This document shows positions 34,242-43,135 of a stretch of 64,000 nucleotides of DNA, in pieces. Source of the stretch: JADKIH01 sp049363815 (lineage in GTDB: Bacteria; Bacteroidota; Bacteroidia; AKYH767-A; 2013-40CM-41-45); contig JBMQEM010000163.1 of NCBI GenBank assembly GCA_049363815.1, positions 56,738 to 120,737 on the forward strand. The letters are read 5' to 3'. Position numbers and translations under genes: made by a program. The notes beneath the pieces are model-generated. The model was given only the letters and a program-made list of their open reading frames with translations, did no database searches and had not been told where the DNA came from. Numbering within the stretch: position 1 is the stretch's first letter; every line of letters begins with the position of its first letter.

Positions 34242-34249
34242 TATATTTG
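34242..34249 (+). promoter_or_regulatory. Possible -7 box of nhaA
   Basis: TATATTTG matches TAnnTTTG exactly, ending 14 bases before the preferred ATG at 34263. No -33 box is evident, so nhaA may simply be read from the efflux operon. Confidence 0.3.
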
Positions 34250-34262
34250 GCTTTTTACAAAA

Positions 34263-35438
34263 ATGAAAACTGTACAAATAATACAACATCGGATTTCTGA
34301 TGTTTTTAGAAAATTTACGAGCTCACAAAAGATCTCCGGGATATTACTATTGATCGTTTCAATTGTTTCCCTGGTTCTTGCGAATAGTTCCTACTCAACA
34401 TCCTACATTCATTTCTGGGAAAGTCCGATCTATCACAATGGAGATGTGCACATAAGTTTACTTCATTTTATCAATGACGGATTGATGACAGTTTTTTTTC
34501 TGCTGGTTGGTTTAGAGATCAAGCGGGAACTGATCGATGGTGAACTGAAAGGGTTTCAGCGTGCATCCATTCCTGTTGCAGCCGCATTGGGCGGGATGCT
34601 TGTACCGGCTTTGCTTTATTCACTTTTCAATCACGGACTGGATTCATCAAGTGGTTGGGGTATCCCGATGGCAACCGATATTGCCTTTGCAATAGGTATT
34701 ATATCAATACTTGGAAATAAAGTGTCTGATGCAGGGAAAATCCTCATTACTGCCCTTGCTGTTGTTGATGACCTGGGTGCAGTAATTGTCATCGCCATTT
34801 TTTATTCCTCTTCTATAAGTGTTTTCTATCTGTTTCTCGCAGGATTGGTAACCATTCTGCTTGCATATTTTAATCATAAACGCTTTGGAAACTTATGGCT
34901 GTATGTAATTCCGGGATTGTTTCTCTGGTATTTCATTTTTCAATCGGGAATTCATTCTACAATAGCAGGAGTTATTCTTGCTGCAACAATTCCTTTTCAC
35001 AAAAATGAAGATTCCCTTTTGATCAGAATGGAATCTGGCTTACATACTGCTGTTAATTTTTTGATCATGCCGGTATTTGCAATGGCCAATACGGCAATTT
35101 TTATTGATGGAAATATCATGAGCCACCTGGTCACACCGGAGAGTTTTGGTATCAGCATCGGACTGATCCTTGGAAAACCGGTTGGTATAGTAATGATGGT
35201 AACAATACTTGTGTCTTTGAAGATCAGTACACTTCCAAAAGAGATCTCATTTTCGCAGCTCATTGGACTCGGTTTCCTCGGCGGGATCGGATTTACGATG
35301 TCAATTTTTATTTCCATGCTTGCCTTTAATGACATCAATTACATTACGAATGCGAAAATTGCAATTGTATTTTCAAGTCTTCTGGCAGGAATAACCGGAT
35401 ATTTAATATTGAAATTTTCAAGAACAACAACATCATGA
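34263..35438 (+). CDS. nhaA: Na+/H+ antiporter NhaA
   Basis: The frame is open from a TTG at 34239, but the ATG at 34263 (MKTVQIIQHRISDVFRKF...) is the natural start, giving 391 residues. NhaA signatures are present: FFLLVGLEIKRELIDGEL, VAAALGGMLVPALLY, the ion-binding TDIAFAIGI helix and the aspartate pair VVDDLGAVIVIAIFY, plus GIHSTIAGV and the discontinuous-helix segment LGGIGFTMSIFI. It exchanges Na+ or Li+ for protons at the inner membrane for pH and salt homeostasis. It lies 45 bases after the efflux channel gene and overlaps the following methyltransferase gene by four bases (ATGA). Confidence 0.96.
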   Translation: MKTVQIIQHRISDVFRKFTSSQKISGILLLIVSIVSLVLANSSYSTSYIHFWESPIYHNGDVHISLLHFINDGLMTVFFLLVGLEIKRELIDGELKGFQRASIPVAAALGGMLVPALLYSLFNHGLDSSSGWGIPMATDIAFAIGIISILGNKVSDAGKILITALAVVDDLGAVIVIAIFYSSSISVFYLFLAGLVTILLAYFNHKRFGNLWLYVIPGLFLWYFIFQSGIHSTIAGVILAATIPFHKNEDSLLIRMESGLHTAVNFLIMPVFAMANTAIFIDGNIMSHLVTPESFGISIGLILGKPVGIVMMVTILVSLKISTLPKEISFSQLIGLGFLGGIGFTMSIFISMLAFNDINYITNAKIAIVFSSLLAGITGYLILKFSRTTTS

Positions 35439-36085
35439 TGGATATGAAAGAACTGGCAGACCAATTACGTTTGCCGCACGGAGAAAATTCGGGAATCGTT
35501 ACAGATCTGATGGCAAAAAGCAATAAACAGCTTTACGATTTCACCTATCAGAATCTCAACTTATTCCCAAATATGAACATTCTTGAAATTGGTCCTGCTG
35601 ACGGCCATTTTGTAGATGAGCTCTTTAAAATGGAATCTGAAGTTGGATATAAAGGTGTGGATCTTTCTGATGATATGATCGAAGCGGCCCGAATGAGGAA
35701 TGCTGATCTTGTCAATAAAGGAAAAGCTGAATTCATTAAAGGAGATATCAATGATCTTCCATTCACTGAAGATTCATTTGACAGGATTTTTACAGTGAAT
35801 ACCCTGTACTTCTGGTCTGATCCCGGAAAAGGAGTCCGTGAACTCCTGAGGGTACTCAAGCCTTCCGGAAAACTGATGATCGTGATCCGTTCGAAAGAAT
35901 CTATGGAGAAAATGCCTTTTACTCAATTTGGTTTCAGAATGTACACGAACGATGAATTAAGCGAACTCCTTACTTCCAATGGTTTTTCATCTACAAAAAT
36001 TTCCCTTATAACAGAAACTGCTGAACTTCCAAGTGGTGGCACTGCTGAAATGGTTTCATTTTGTGCAATCGCAGAAAAACGTTAA
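35435..36085 (+). CDS. Class I SAM-dependent methyltransferase
   Basis: The 216-residue protein has the Rossmann-fold methyltransferase motifs: motif I ILEIGPADGHFVDEL (about residues 49-63), VDLSDDMIEAARMRN, GDINDLPFTEDSFDRIFTVNTLYFWSDP (motif II/III) and LRVLKPSGKLMIVIRS. The core resembles UbiE/MenG-like or small-molecule methyltransferases. The substrate is not indicated and no quinone genes are near. It overlaps nhaA by four bases, so it is co-translated with it, but no functional link is obvious. Confidence 0.88.
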   Translation: MMDMKELADQLRLPHGENSGIVTDLMAKSNKQLYDFTYQNLNLFPNMNILEIGPADGHFVDELFKMESEVGYKGVDLSDDMIEAARMRNADLVNKGKAEFIKGDINDLPFTEDSFDRIFTVNTLYFWSDPGKGVRELLRVLKPSGKLMIVIRSKESMEKMPFTQFGFRMYTNDELSELLTSNGFSSTKISLITETAELPSGGTAEMVSFCAIAEKR

Positions 36086-36108
36086 TTTTGGATTGAAAAA
36101 TCATCAGT

Positions 36109-36546
36109 ATGAAATTGAACGGTACAAAATTAATTCTGCTTTTAAGTTTAATATCTTTTTCTGCAAAAGCGCAGAAGGTTTCCAAGCTTACGATTACGGA
36201 CAATTTAAGTACGGCAGGGCGATTTACATTAGGCAAGCCCAAACCGGCAGCACCAAGGGATACCTTTTATCTCTTGACAGAAAAAGGGACACAGGTACTT
36301 TTTTATGCCGAACTACAGGGTACTGACAGTGCTTCGCTCATTCATCCTACCCTGAAGTTCACTGCATACAAGGATCTCAATGGAAAATCTGAATGGGTCG
36401 ATGACAGGGTTATCGATGTCAAGAAAGACGGCACTTATGTTATGACGGCTTTCAATTTTTTCACGACCGGGTCGTTCAAGATCATCATTTCGCCTGAAGA
36501 ATCAAGCGAAATCCTTGCTCAGGGAATTTTTACCATCACTAAATAG
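36109..36546 (+). CDS. Exported small protein of unknown function (145 aa)
   Basis: The 145-residue protein has a clear signal peptide (KLILLLSLISFSAKAQ). The mature part is beta-rich, likely one sandwich domain (LTITDNLSTAGRFTLGK ... FYAELQGTDSASLIHPTLKFTAYKD ... TGSFKIIISPEESSEILAQGIFTI). It is 23 bases after the methyltransferase stop, on the same strand, and is followed by a terminator-like hairpin at 36555-36583. I recognise no family. Confidence 0.7.
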   Translation: MKLNGTKLILLLSLISFSAKAQKVSKLTITDNLSTAGRFTLGKPKPAAPRDTFYLLTEKGTQVLFYAELQGTDSASLIHPTLKFTAYKDLNGKSEWVDDRVIDVKKDGTYVMTAFNFFTTGSFKIIISPEESSEILAQGIFTITK

Positions 36547-36554
36547 AATATTTT

Positions 36555-36583
36555 CAGTTAACCACATTAACTGCATTTTTCTT
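36555..36583 (+). terminator. Possible intrinsic terminator
   Basis: CAGTTAA (36555-36561), 5-base loop, TTAACTG (36567-36573), then CATTTTTCTTT. It is a short stem but perfect and correctly placed after the gene ending at 36546. Confidence 0.5.
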
Positions 36584-36631
36584 TCGTTGATCAGTACAGA
36601 ATTCAAAGATCAACTCTTAAAACAAGGTTAA

Positions 36632-37288
36632 ATGAATGCTATGAAAAATATTTTTCTTGTCTTTTTGCTGATATCAATTTCAGCCTGCGGACAATCACCT
36701 AAAAGTAAATCAATATCAAAGATCATGACAGAGGAAAAGAAAACTACAATTGATACTGCAACCGTTGGTGGCGGTTGTTTCTGGTGTACTGAAGCACAAT
36801 TTCAGGTGCTGGATGGTGTCATTTCAGTTCAGTCGGGATTTTCCGGCGGTAGTATTAAAAACCCATCTTACAAGGAAGTTTGCATGGGAACTACCGGACA
36901 TGCAGAAGTTGTACAGGTCGTGTATGATACTACCAAACTCAATTATGAAGATGTGCTCAAAGCGTTTTTTGAATCGCACGATCCGACAACACTGAACAGA
37001 CAAGGAAATGATGTCGGTACGCAATACAGGTCAGTAATTTTTTATCATTCTCCTGAACAGAAAAAAATTGCAGAACAGATCAAGACTGAATTGAATGCTT
37101 CCGGTGCTTATACTTCAAAAGTGGTAACTGAAATATCTCCATACTCTGTCTTTTATAAAGCAGATGACAGCCATCAGAATTATTTCAATGAAAACAAAGA
37201 AGCTTCGTATTGTCAGTTTGTAATTGCACCTAAACTTGAGAAATTCAAAAAAGTTTTCAAGGGAAAACTAAAAGGGGCTGAACATTGA
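36632..37288 (+). CDS. msrA: Peptide-methionine (S)-S-oxide reductase, lipoprotein form
   Basis: The 218-residue protein has a lipoprotein signal (FLVFLLISISACGQ, lipobox C19), so it is exported, unlike the cytosolic E. coli enzyme. MsrA core: VGGGCFWCTEAQFQVLDGV with catalytic C49 and C52, QSGFSGGSIKNPSYKEVC, GHAEVVQVVYD, FFESHDPTTLNRQGNDVGTQYRSVIFYH. It repairs oxidised methionine S-sulfoxides in envelope proteins, regenerated by thioredoxin-type reductants. A cysteine near the C-terminus (ASYCQFVI) may be the resolving residue. Two ATG starts are possible (36632 or 36641), differing by three residues. Confidence 0.93.
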   Translation: MNAMKNIFLVFLLISISACGQSPKSKSISKIMTEEKKTTIDTATVGGGCFWCTEAQFQVLDGVISVQSGFSGGSIKNPSYKEVCMGTTGHAEVVQVVYDTTKLNYEDVLKAFFESHDPTTLNRQGNDVGTQYRSVIFYHSPEQKKIAEQIKTELNASGAYTSKVVTEISPYSVFYKADDSHQNYFNENKEASYCQFVIAPKLEKFKKVFKGKLKGAEH

Positions 37289-37688
37289 GGATGTAAAAAA
37301 AATAAAGGAGCCAACTATCCACATTGACTCCTTCCCACCACATCCAATAAATATTTTTATTGTCTAAGACAAATTATTTCAGTTTGATCATCTCTTTCGA
37401 GACAATAATCAGTATGGAATTATTCGGGGATTGGAATCCGGATCGTACCGGCAAGGCTTTTCAGCTATGAAAAAGTAATGACTCTTATTTGATATTCAAG
37501 GTCCACATCCTTTTTATCCCTCCGATCAATTAACCGGATAATTACACACGCATAGTTTAACGCCCTTGTCTCTGAAAGGTTGTAAAGCGAAGCTAAAATC
37601 TTGAAATTGTGTAAGAAAATCTGATCTTTTATCGTTTCTGTTCCCGGCTATAACCGATCAAGGTGGAATTATTTAAAATTTCCGCTTT
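37289..37688. other. Gap of 400 bases with possible T9SS gene remnant
   Basis: It begins with an imperfect hairpin AAGGAGCCAA (37305-37314) / TTGACTCCTT (37324-37333). A minus-strand stretch at 37378-37462 reads as the end of a sorting-domain-like protein (I L I I V S K E M I K L K stop) with stops or shifts just before it. No complete gene, promoter or RNA is recognised. Confidence 0.4.
37378..37462 (-). pseudogene. Doubtful remnant of a T9SS sorting domain
   Basis: The minus-strand frame ends NNSILIIVSKEMIKLK before a stop, like the tail of a T9SS type A sorting domain. An in-frame stop interrupts it about 28 codons earlier, and the neighbouring frame reads SLAGTIRIPIPE. No larger remnant can be followed, so this may be chance. 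Confidence 0.2.
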
Positions 37689-38054
37689 TTATTCGGCATG
37701 CTCGATATCCCAGGCATCAAAAAGGATCTTCAGGAATACATTTTCCTGAGAACTCACATTTTCATCTGCACTAACGATCTTTACTGCAAAATCCATAAAG
37801 TGGATTCTTTCTTCCTGTGTTGAATCCTGGTAAAAATCATCCATGCATTTCTGGAAATGCAATACATAATCTTCTTTTTTGAGTATTGAGATCTTGTCCA
37901 TTGCCCCGTCCAGATTTACGTGAAACGGATAGTTTTCGACCAGATAATTTTTTATGATCAGATCTTCATTGATAGAAAAGGAGTCATCTACCATGGAAAG
38001 AAGCTGAAGCATGTGATATCCTGCTTCTGCTTTGTTTAATTTTCTTTCAGACAT
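37689..38054 (-). CDS. TerB-like (tellurite-resistance-domain) helical protein
   Basis: The 121-residue, all-helical acidic protein reads GYHMLQLLSMVDDSFSINEDLIIKNYLVENYPF ... YVLHFQKCMDDFYQDSTQEERIHFMDFAVKIVSADENVSSQENVFLKILFDAW. The repeated pattern of DxxxS...E and ADENVSxxE is the TerB metal-binding helical bundle. The name reflects a tellurite-resistance gene, but stand-alone TerB proteins have no proven role in tellurite resistance. It stands alone on the minus strand between intergenic stretches. Confidence 0.75.
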   Translation of the reverse strand: MSERKLNKAEAGYHMLQLLSMVDDSFSINEDLIIKNYLVENYPFHVNLDGAMDKISILKKEDYVLHFQKCMDDFYQDSTQEERIHFMDFAVKIVSADENVSSQENVFLKILFDAWDIEHAE

Positions 38055-38263
38055 AACATGTTTTATTTACCTGTCAAATTAGTACATTCCTGTTGATATG
38101 AAAAGGAATTTTGCATGAATTATTGACAATTTAATATGATATTTTGCAAAGGGAGTTTTCATGGGAAAACTAAGTGCTTAATAATGAGTAATTGATTGGA
38201 ATACAGCCGAAAGTTGATGGTAAAATATTATGGATCTTTTAATAAAATTCTGACATTTACGGT

Positions 38264-38271
38264 TAATTTTG
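38264..38271 (+). promoter_or_regulatory. -7 box upstream of mutL
   Basis: TAATTTTG matches TAnnTTTG exactly, 70 bases before the mutL ATG. A TTTT at 38237-38240 is the only weak -33 candidate. Confidence 0.3.
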
Positions 38272-38341
38272 TGGAAATTTCAGGCTTGCCAAAAGGGTTG
38301 CTCCCAATTTGAATCAAACAATTTAACTGCAGGATCGGTGT

Positions 38342-40135
38342 ATGACGGATATTATTAAATTATTGCCGGAAACGGTTGCTAATCAGATTGCTGCCGGTGA
38401 AGTAATTCAGAGACCTGCTTCAGCTGTAAAAGAACTTCTGGAGAATGCAGTTGATGCAAAAAGCACCAACATTGAATTATTCATAAAAGAATCCGGCAAG
38501 ACCTTGATCCGTATTGTTGATAATGGCACAGGAATGACTGCCTCTGATGCACGTTTGTCATTTGCCCGGCATGCCACTTCAAAGATCAGCTCAGCAGACG
38601 AACTTTTTTCCATCCGCACAAAAGGATTTCGTGGTGAAGCGCTTGCTTCTATAGCAGCAATTTCACAGGTAGAAATGAAATCGATGAAAGCCGGCGAGGA
38701 GATCGGTACACAGATCGAGATCGAAGGAAATGAATTCAAGGATCAGCAACCTGTGGGAATGCAAGCAGGAACTTCTATCTCAGTAAAAAATCTATTTTAT
38801 AATGTTCCTGCCCGCAGGAATTTCCTGAAATCAAATCCGATCGAAGCCCGTCATATCATTGACGAATTTGAAAGGGTGGCACTTGCACATCCTGAAATTT
38901 CCTTTTCGCTCAACATGAATAACATTGAGCATTTCAGATTGCCGGTGAGTAATATGCGTCAACGAATCGTTAATATTTACGGAAACAATTACAACGAACG
39001 ATTGGTCCCGATTTCAGAAGATACTTCTTTACTTTCAATCAATGGCTTTGTCGGAAAACCGGAATACAGTCGTAAGACCCGTGGCGAACAATTCTTTTTC
39101 GTCAACAGAAGATTTATAAAAGATAATTATCTGCATCATGCCGTAAGCGGTGCTTTCGAAGAATTGTTACCAAAAGACAGCTATGCCTCCTACTGGCTAT
39201 ACATTGATATCGATCCTTCAAAGATCGATGTCAATATTCATCCCACAAAAACAGAAATCAAATTTGAAGATGAACGATCTGTTTATGCAATTGTTCGTTC
39301 TGCAATAAAGCGGTCGCTAGGCCAGTACAATGTTGTTCCCGCCCTTGATTTTGAAAGAGAACAAACATTTGATGTGCCACATTCCATGCGGTATCAGCCG
39401 GTGCAAATGCCTACAGTGCTTGTCAATCCTGGCTACAACCCATTTCAGAAAGAAAGCCGACCGATCGCATCTGCCGGATGGGATAAAGTTTACGACGATA
39501 TCCGAAGGGTACAACTCCCGGATACCGAACATTCACCTGGCACCGCTCCTATTGAATTTGAGGAGATCATAATCGGCAGCGAGAATTTTTTTCAGATCGG
39601 TCCGTATATCGTTGCTAAAAATTCTGATAAACTCTTACTGATCGATGCAACTTCTGCTCATGAACGGATCATTTATAATCAGCTTATCAATAAAATAAAT
39701 GGTCAGCCGGTGAGTTCTCAGAGAATGCTGTTTCCTCAGACCATTCAGTTGAATTCCTCAGATCTGGAAATAATAAAAGAAATTGAAACTGAGATCCGCG
39801 ATTTTGGTTTTGATATCAGCGAATTCGGCGTCAACACATATGTACTCAACGCTGCCCCAGTAGGAATTCCAAGCGGAAGAGAAAAAGGTATACTGGAAGA
39901 CATCATAGAACAGTACAAACACAATTCTTCTGAACTGACTTCAGGTATACCAGAGAAACTGGCTTATTCTATGTCGAAAAGTATGGCTGTACGTCGCGGT
40001 GATGCACTGTCCGGTGAAGAAATCCAGTCCCTGATCATGGAATTGATGAAATCAGATAAAAAAGATCGTGGGATCGATGGAAAGCCGTGTATGAAAGTGT
40101 TGAAAACCACCGACCTTTCAGATTATTTCAAGTGA
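38342..40135 (+). CDS. mutL: DNA mismatch repair protein MutL
   Basis: The 597-residue protein has the GHKL ATPase N-terminus: IAAGEVIQRPASAVKELLENAVDA (E34/N35), DNGTGM (60-65) and TKGFRGEALASIAAISQ (G95-L101), then the transducer domain (PARRNFLKS, FVNRRFI, VDVNIHPTKTEIKFEDE). The C-terminal dimerisation domain is present (from about 415). The endonuclease motif DQHA(x)2E(x)4E is not intact: the corresponding segment is DATSAHERIIYN (D435 onward), and the C-terminal metal-site cysteines are missing, so nicking activity is doubtful. MutL couples MutS mismatch recognition to repair. mutS is not in the window. Starts the mutL-rhomboid cluster. Confidence 0.96.
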   Translation: MTDIIKLLPETVANQIAAGEVIQRPASAVKELLENAVDAKSTNIELFIKESGKTLIRIVDNGTGMTASDARLSFARHATSKISSADELFSIRTKGFRGEALASIAAISQVEMKSMKAGEEIGTQIEIEGNEFKDQQPVGMQAGTSISVKNLFYNVPARRNFLKSNPIEARHIIDEFERVALAHPEISFSLNMNNIEHFRLPVSNMRQRIVNIYGNNYNERLVPISEDTSLLSINGFVGKPEYSRKTRGEQFFFVNRRFIKDNYLHHAVSGAFEELLPKDSYASYWLYIDIDPSKIDVNIHPTKTEIKFEDERSVYAIVRSAIKRSLGQYNVVPALDFEREQTFDVPHSMRYQPVQMPTVLVNPGYNPFQKESRPIASAGWDKVYDDIRRVQLPDTEHSPGTAPIEFEEIIIGSENFFQIGPYIVAKNSDKLLLIDATSAHERIIYNQLINKINGQPVSSQRMLFPQTIQLNSSDLEIIKEIETEIRDFGFDISEFGVNTYVLNAAPVGIPSGREKGILEDIIEQYKHNSSELTSGIPEKLAYSMSKSMAVRRGDALSGEEIQSLIMELMKSDKKDRGIDGKPCMKVLKTTDLSDYFK

Positions 40136-40190
40136 AAATAATTTTGATATTGAAAGCAGGTATTTTTCCAATTACCGGCTTCTAAAAACT

Positions 40191-41054
40191 ATGAGCTATC
40201 CGAACTTCCGACCCCAGGGATTTGCAATTCCGGAGGTAGTAAAAAATATACTGATCATCAATGTACTGATGTACTTTGCCACTACCGTCATGGAAAGCAG
40301 AGGCGTTGACCTGACTGATGCATTAGGGCTACATTATTTCTTGTCTGAAAAATTCAAGATCTGGCAATTCATTACCTACATGTTTATGCATGGCAGTTTC
40401 CTGCATATACTCTTTAACATGTTTGCCGTCTTTATGTTCGGTTCAGCGATTGAATCTGTCTGGGGCCCGAAAAAATTCCTCACCTTTTATATCCTTACAG
40501 GATTAGGAGCTGCTGTTGCACATTATGCAATTGTCTATTACCAGATGCAGCCTGCAATGGTTTTCCTGAATGATTATATTAATGCTCCTTCAATTGAAAA
40601 GCTGCAAGGACTGATCAGCTCTGAGGCATTCAATAATTTTTCTTCTCAGGAAATGCTTGAACATTATAATTCGTTTACTGCTACATTCAATGAGATGATG
40701 GTATCGGATCCGGCCGGAGCAATGAAGTACAGCGTAGATTTTGTAAAGGAATTTAAAGCGGATATATACAATGCTCCGGTTGTTGTCGGAGCCAGTGGTG
40801 CTGTATTCGGACTACTTCTTGCTTATGGTATGACCTATCCAAACAGTATCATCTATATTTACTTTGCTATTCCATTAAAGGCAAAATATTTTGTTATCTT
40901 GTATGGACTGATTGAATTGTTCTCAGGAGTTGCAAATGTTCCGGGTGACAATGTTGCACACTTTGCACACCTTGGCGGACTTGTAACAGGATTTATCATC
41001 ATCCAGTTCTGGAAAAATAATAATCGCAAACGGCAAAAAGACTATTTTAATTGA
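40191..41054 (+). CDS. Rhomboid-family intramembrane serine protease (first copy)
   Basis: The 287-residue protein has six predicted membrane helices. The catalytic serine is S202 in VVVGASGAVFGLLLAYG and the histidine H260 in HFAHLGGLVTGF; the conserved HGSFLHILFNMFAV loop is near residue 66. A large soluble insertion (about residues 120-195, NAPSIEKLQGLISSEAFNNF) lies between helices, longer than in E. coli GlpG. Substrates are unknown. It follows mutL by 55 bases and is 12 bases before a second rhomboid gene. Confidence 0.93.
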   Translation: MSYPNFRPQGFAIPEVVKNILIINVLMYFATTVMESRGVDLTDALGLHYFLSEKFKIWQFITYMFMHGSFLHILFNMFAVFMFGSAIESVWGPKKFLTFYILTGLGAAVAHYAIVYYQMQPAMVFLNDYINAPSIEKLQGLISSEAFNNFSSQEMLEHYNSFTATFNEMMVSDPAGAMKYSVDFVKEFKADIYNAPVVVGASGAVFGLLLAYGMTYPNSIIYIYFAIPLKAKYFVILYGLIELFSGVANVPGDNVAHFAHLGGLVTGFIIIQFWKNNNRKRQKDYFN

Positions 41055-41066
41055 ACCATTCCCGGT

Positions 41067-41954
41067 ATGTCATCGCTTAGCAATAAAATGGGTTTAACAT
41101 TAAAAGGCGGTAATGCCTTGCAACGATTATTGCTCGTAAACTTAGGATTGTTTCTGTTCATCAGGATCACATTCGCTGTCACTTCGCTGTTCAATGTTCC
41201 TGTTTTCAGTTTTCACGATGTTTCTTCCTGGATTGCCATACCTTCAGATACTTCTCAGTTATTGTTGAGACCATGGACGGTCTTTACGTATATGTTCTAT
41301 CACTGGGATCTGCTCCACCTGCTTTTCAATATGCTCTGGCTTTACTGGATGGGTGCTATTATCTATGAATACCTTGGTGCAAAAAAACTGTTCGGTATCT
41401 ATGTTATGGGCGGTTTATCCGGAGCACTTGCCTATGTAATTGCCTTCAATACCTTTCCAATTTTCGCCAGCAGTGTTAATGTTTCTTTCGCACTCGGTGC
41501 ATCAGCAAGTGTTTTGGCAATAACCGTTGCTGCTGCAACCTTGCTTCCTGATTATCCTGTATCATTAATGTTCATTGGAAATATTGCATTGAAATGGATA
41601 GCAGTTGTATCTGTTTTACTGGATGTGATCAATATCTCCGGTGATAATGCCGGCGGACATATTGCGCATCTTGGTGGAGCTTTGTTCGGTTTTATCTATA
41701 TCAGATCGTTGCAGAAAGGAACCAATCTAACTAAATGGCTTGAATACCTGAGCGACCGCTTTTCAGGTAAGCGTGGAAGAATGTCTGTCGCTTACACGCG
41801 AAAAAAATCAGACGAAGATTTTGCTTTACATAAAAAAGCCAAACAGGAACAAATGGACGAGATCCTTGACAAGATCAACAAATCCGGCTATGGTAGTCTT
41901 TCTCAAAGTGAAAAAGATTTTTTATTCAAGATCAGTAAAGAAGATCAGAAATGA
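41067..41954 (+). CDS. Rhomboid-family intramembrane serine protease (second copy)
   Basis: The 295-residue protein has the rhomboid layout with FYHWDLLHLLFNMLWLYWMG, the catalytic S146 in FALGASASVLAITVAA and the histidine in HIAHLGGALFGF (H201). It differs from its neighbour in having an Ala after the catalytic Ser and a cytosolic C-terminal tail of about 70 residues (FSGKRGRMSVAYTRKKSDEDF ... NKSGYGSLSQSEKDFLFKIS) with a small helical motif (LSQSEKDFLFKI) seen in Bacteroidota rhomboids. The gene overlaps the EEP gene by four bases (ATGA), so the two are co-translated. Confidence 0.93.
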   Translation: MSSLSNKMGLTLKGGNALQRLLLVNLGLFLFIRITFAVTSLFNVPVFSFHDVSSWIAIPSDTSQLLLRPWTVFTYMFYHWDLLHLLFNMLWLYWMGAIIYEYLGAKKLFGIYVMGGLSGALAYVIAFNTFPIFASSVNVSFALGASASVLAITVAAATLLPDYPVSLMFIGNIALKWIAVVSVLLDVINISGDNAGGHIAHLGGALFGFIYIRSLQKGTNLTKWLEYLSDRFSGKRGRMSVAYTRKKSDEDFALHKKAKQEQMDEILDKINKSGYGSLSQSEKDFLFKISKEDQK

Positions 41955-43093
41955 TTTCTTCACCCTCTGTTAAACCGCAAAAGAAAAACCTGTTCACCCG
42001 GATTGTCTGGGTATTAAATATTTTTGCATTAATCGGATTGGCCTTGTCTTATCTTGCCGCATATGTCAGTCCACGATTGATCTGGTGGCTTGCCCTATTC
42101 GGACTAGGCTATGAGATCATGCTTTTTATTAACCTTGTTTTCGTGGTGTATTGGTCGCTCACAAGAAACCGGAAACTCTGGTTCTCCCTGATCTTCGTTC
42201 TCATCGGAATTGGAAAAATTTTCGGAATCATTCAGTTCAATCCTGATTCGGCTGATGAAAAAACATTATTGAAAGAAGGACATGTAAAAGTCATGTCATG
42301 GAATGTTCGGCTCTTTGACCTCTACAACTGGTTTCATAACGACGAAACAAGACATAACATCTTCACCTTTTTAAGGGAAGAATCTCCGGGCATTATCTGC
42401 TTTCAGGAATTTTACTCCACTGACAGGAAGAAACCGGATTTTAAAAATGCAGATACCGTTAAACACTATCTGAATTCTAAATATTCGCATATTGAATATA
42501 CTGTGACCCTACGAAAAACTGATCACTGGGGTATTGCAACATTCAGTAAATATCCGATCGTAAAAAAGCAAGCTGTTCATTTTGCGAAAAAAGGTGGTAA
42601 CGTTTTTATCATTTCTGATATTAAAATTGGAAACGATACCATACGGGTATTTAATACTCACCTGGAAAGTATTCATTTCGGCTGGAACAGTTATAAGTTC
42701 ATTGAGAATCTTAACAACGACGATATCCAGCAGGATGAATTCAGCGGCGGAATAACAATTTTAAGACAGTTAAAAAAAGCATTCGTAAAACGTGCAATGC
42801 AGGTTGAAATATTGCATGATTCAATTGAAGCCAGTCCATACCCGGTTCTGATCTGCGGTGACTTCAATGATACTCCCTCCTCCTATTCGTATGAGATCCT
42901 TTCTGATGACCTTGAAGATGCTTATAAACTGAGCGGTCATGGCTTGGGTAAAACTTATAGCGGTCCATTTCCTTCTTTCAGGATCGATTACATCTTTCAT
43001 GATGACAAAATTGAGTCAACCGGATTCCGGACCATTCATAAGAACCTATCGGATCACTACCCGGTAAGTTGTATGATAAAGTTGGATAATTGA
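41951..43093 (+). CDS. Endonuclease/exonuclease/phosphatase (EEP) family membrane protein
   Basis: The 380-residue protein has three N-terminal membrane helices (ILNIFALIGLALSYLAAYV, IWWLALFGLGYEIMLFI, KLWFSLIFVLIGIGKIFG) and a C-terminal EEP domain: VMSWNVRLFDLYNW, IICFQEFYST, DTIRVFNTHLESIHF, VLICGDFNDTPSSYSYEIL, FRIDYIFHDDKI and SDHYPVSCMI. The Asn, Glu, Asp and His metal and catalytic residues are present, so it is probably an active phosphoesterase with its domain on the outer face. The substrate (DNA, phospholipid or other phosphodiester) is unknown. It closes the mutL-rhomboid-rhomboid-EEP cluster, a gene order I believe recurs in Bacteroidota. Confidence 0.92.
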   Translation: MISSPSVKPQKKNLFTRIVWVLNIFALIGLALSYLAAYVSPRLIWWLALFGLGYEIMLFINLVFVVYWSLTRNRKLWFSLIFVLIGIGKIFGIIQFNPDSADEKTLLKEGHVKVMSWNVRLFDLYNWFHNDETRHNIFTFLREESPGIICFQEFYSTDRKKPDFKNADTVKHYLNSKYSHIEYTVTLRKTDHWGIATFSKYPIVKKQAVHFAKKGGNVFIISDIKIGNDTIRVFNTHLESIHFGWNSYKFIENLNNDDIQQDEFSGGITILRQLKKAFVKRAMQVEILHDSIEASPYPVLICGDFNDTPSSYSYEILSDDLEDAYKLSGHGLGKTYSGPFPSFRIDYIFHDDKIESTGFRTIHKNLSDHYPVSCMIKLDN

Positions 43094-43135
43094 GTCCAAA
43101 CAGCCTTTTTTAATTGTATTTCATCCTGAATAACA

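Noticed and set aside
37689..38054. Tellurite resistance operon
   Set aside because: Only a stand-alone TerB-like gene is present, without TerC/D/Z neighbours.
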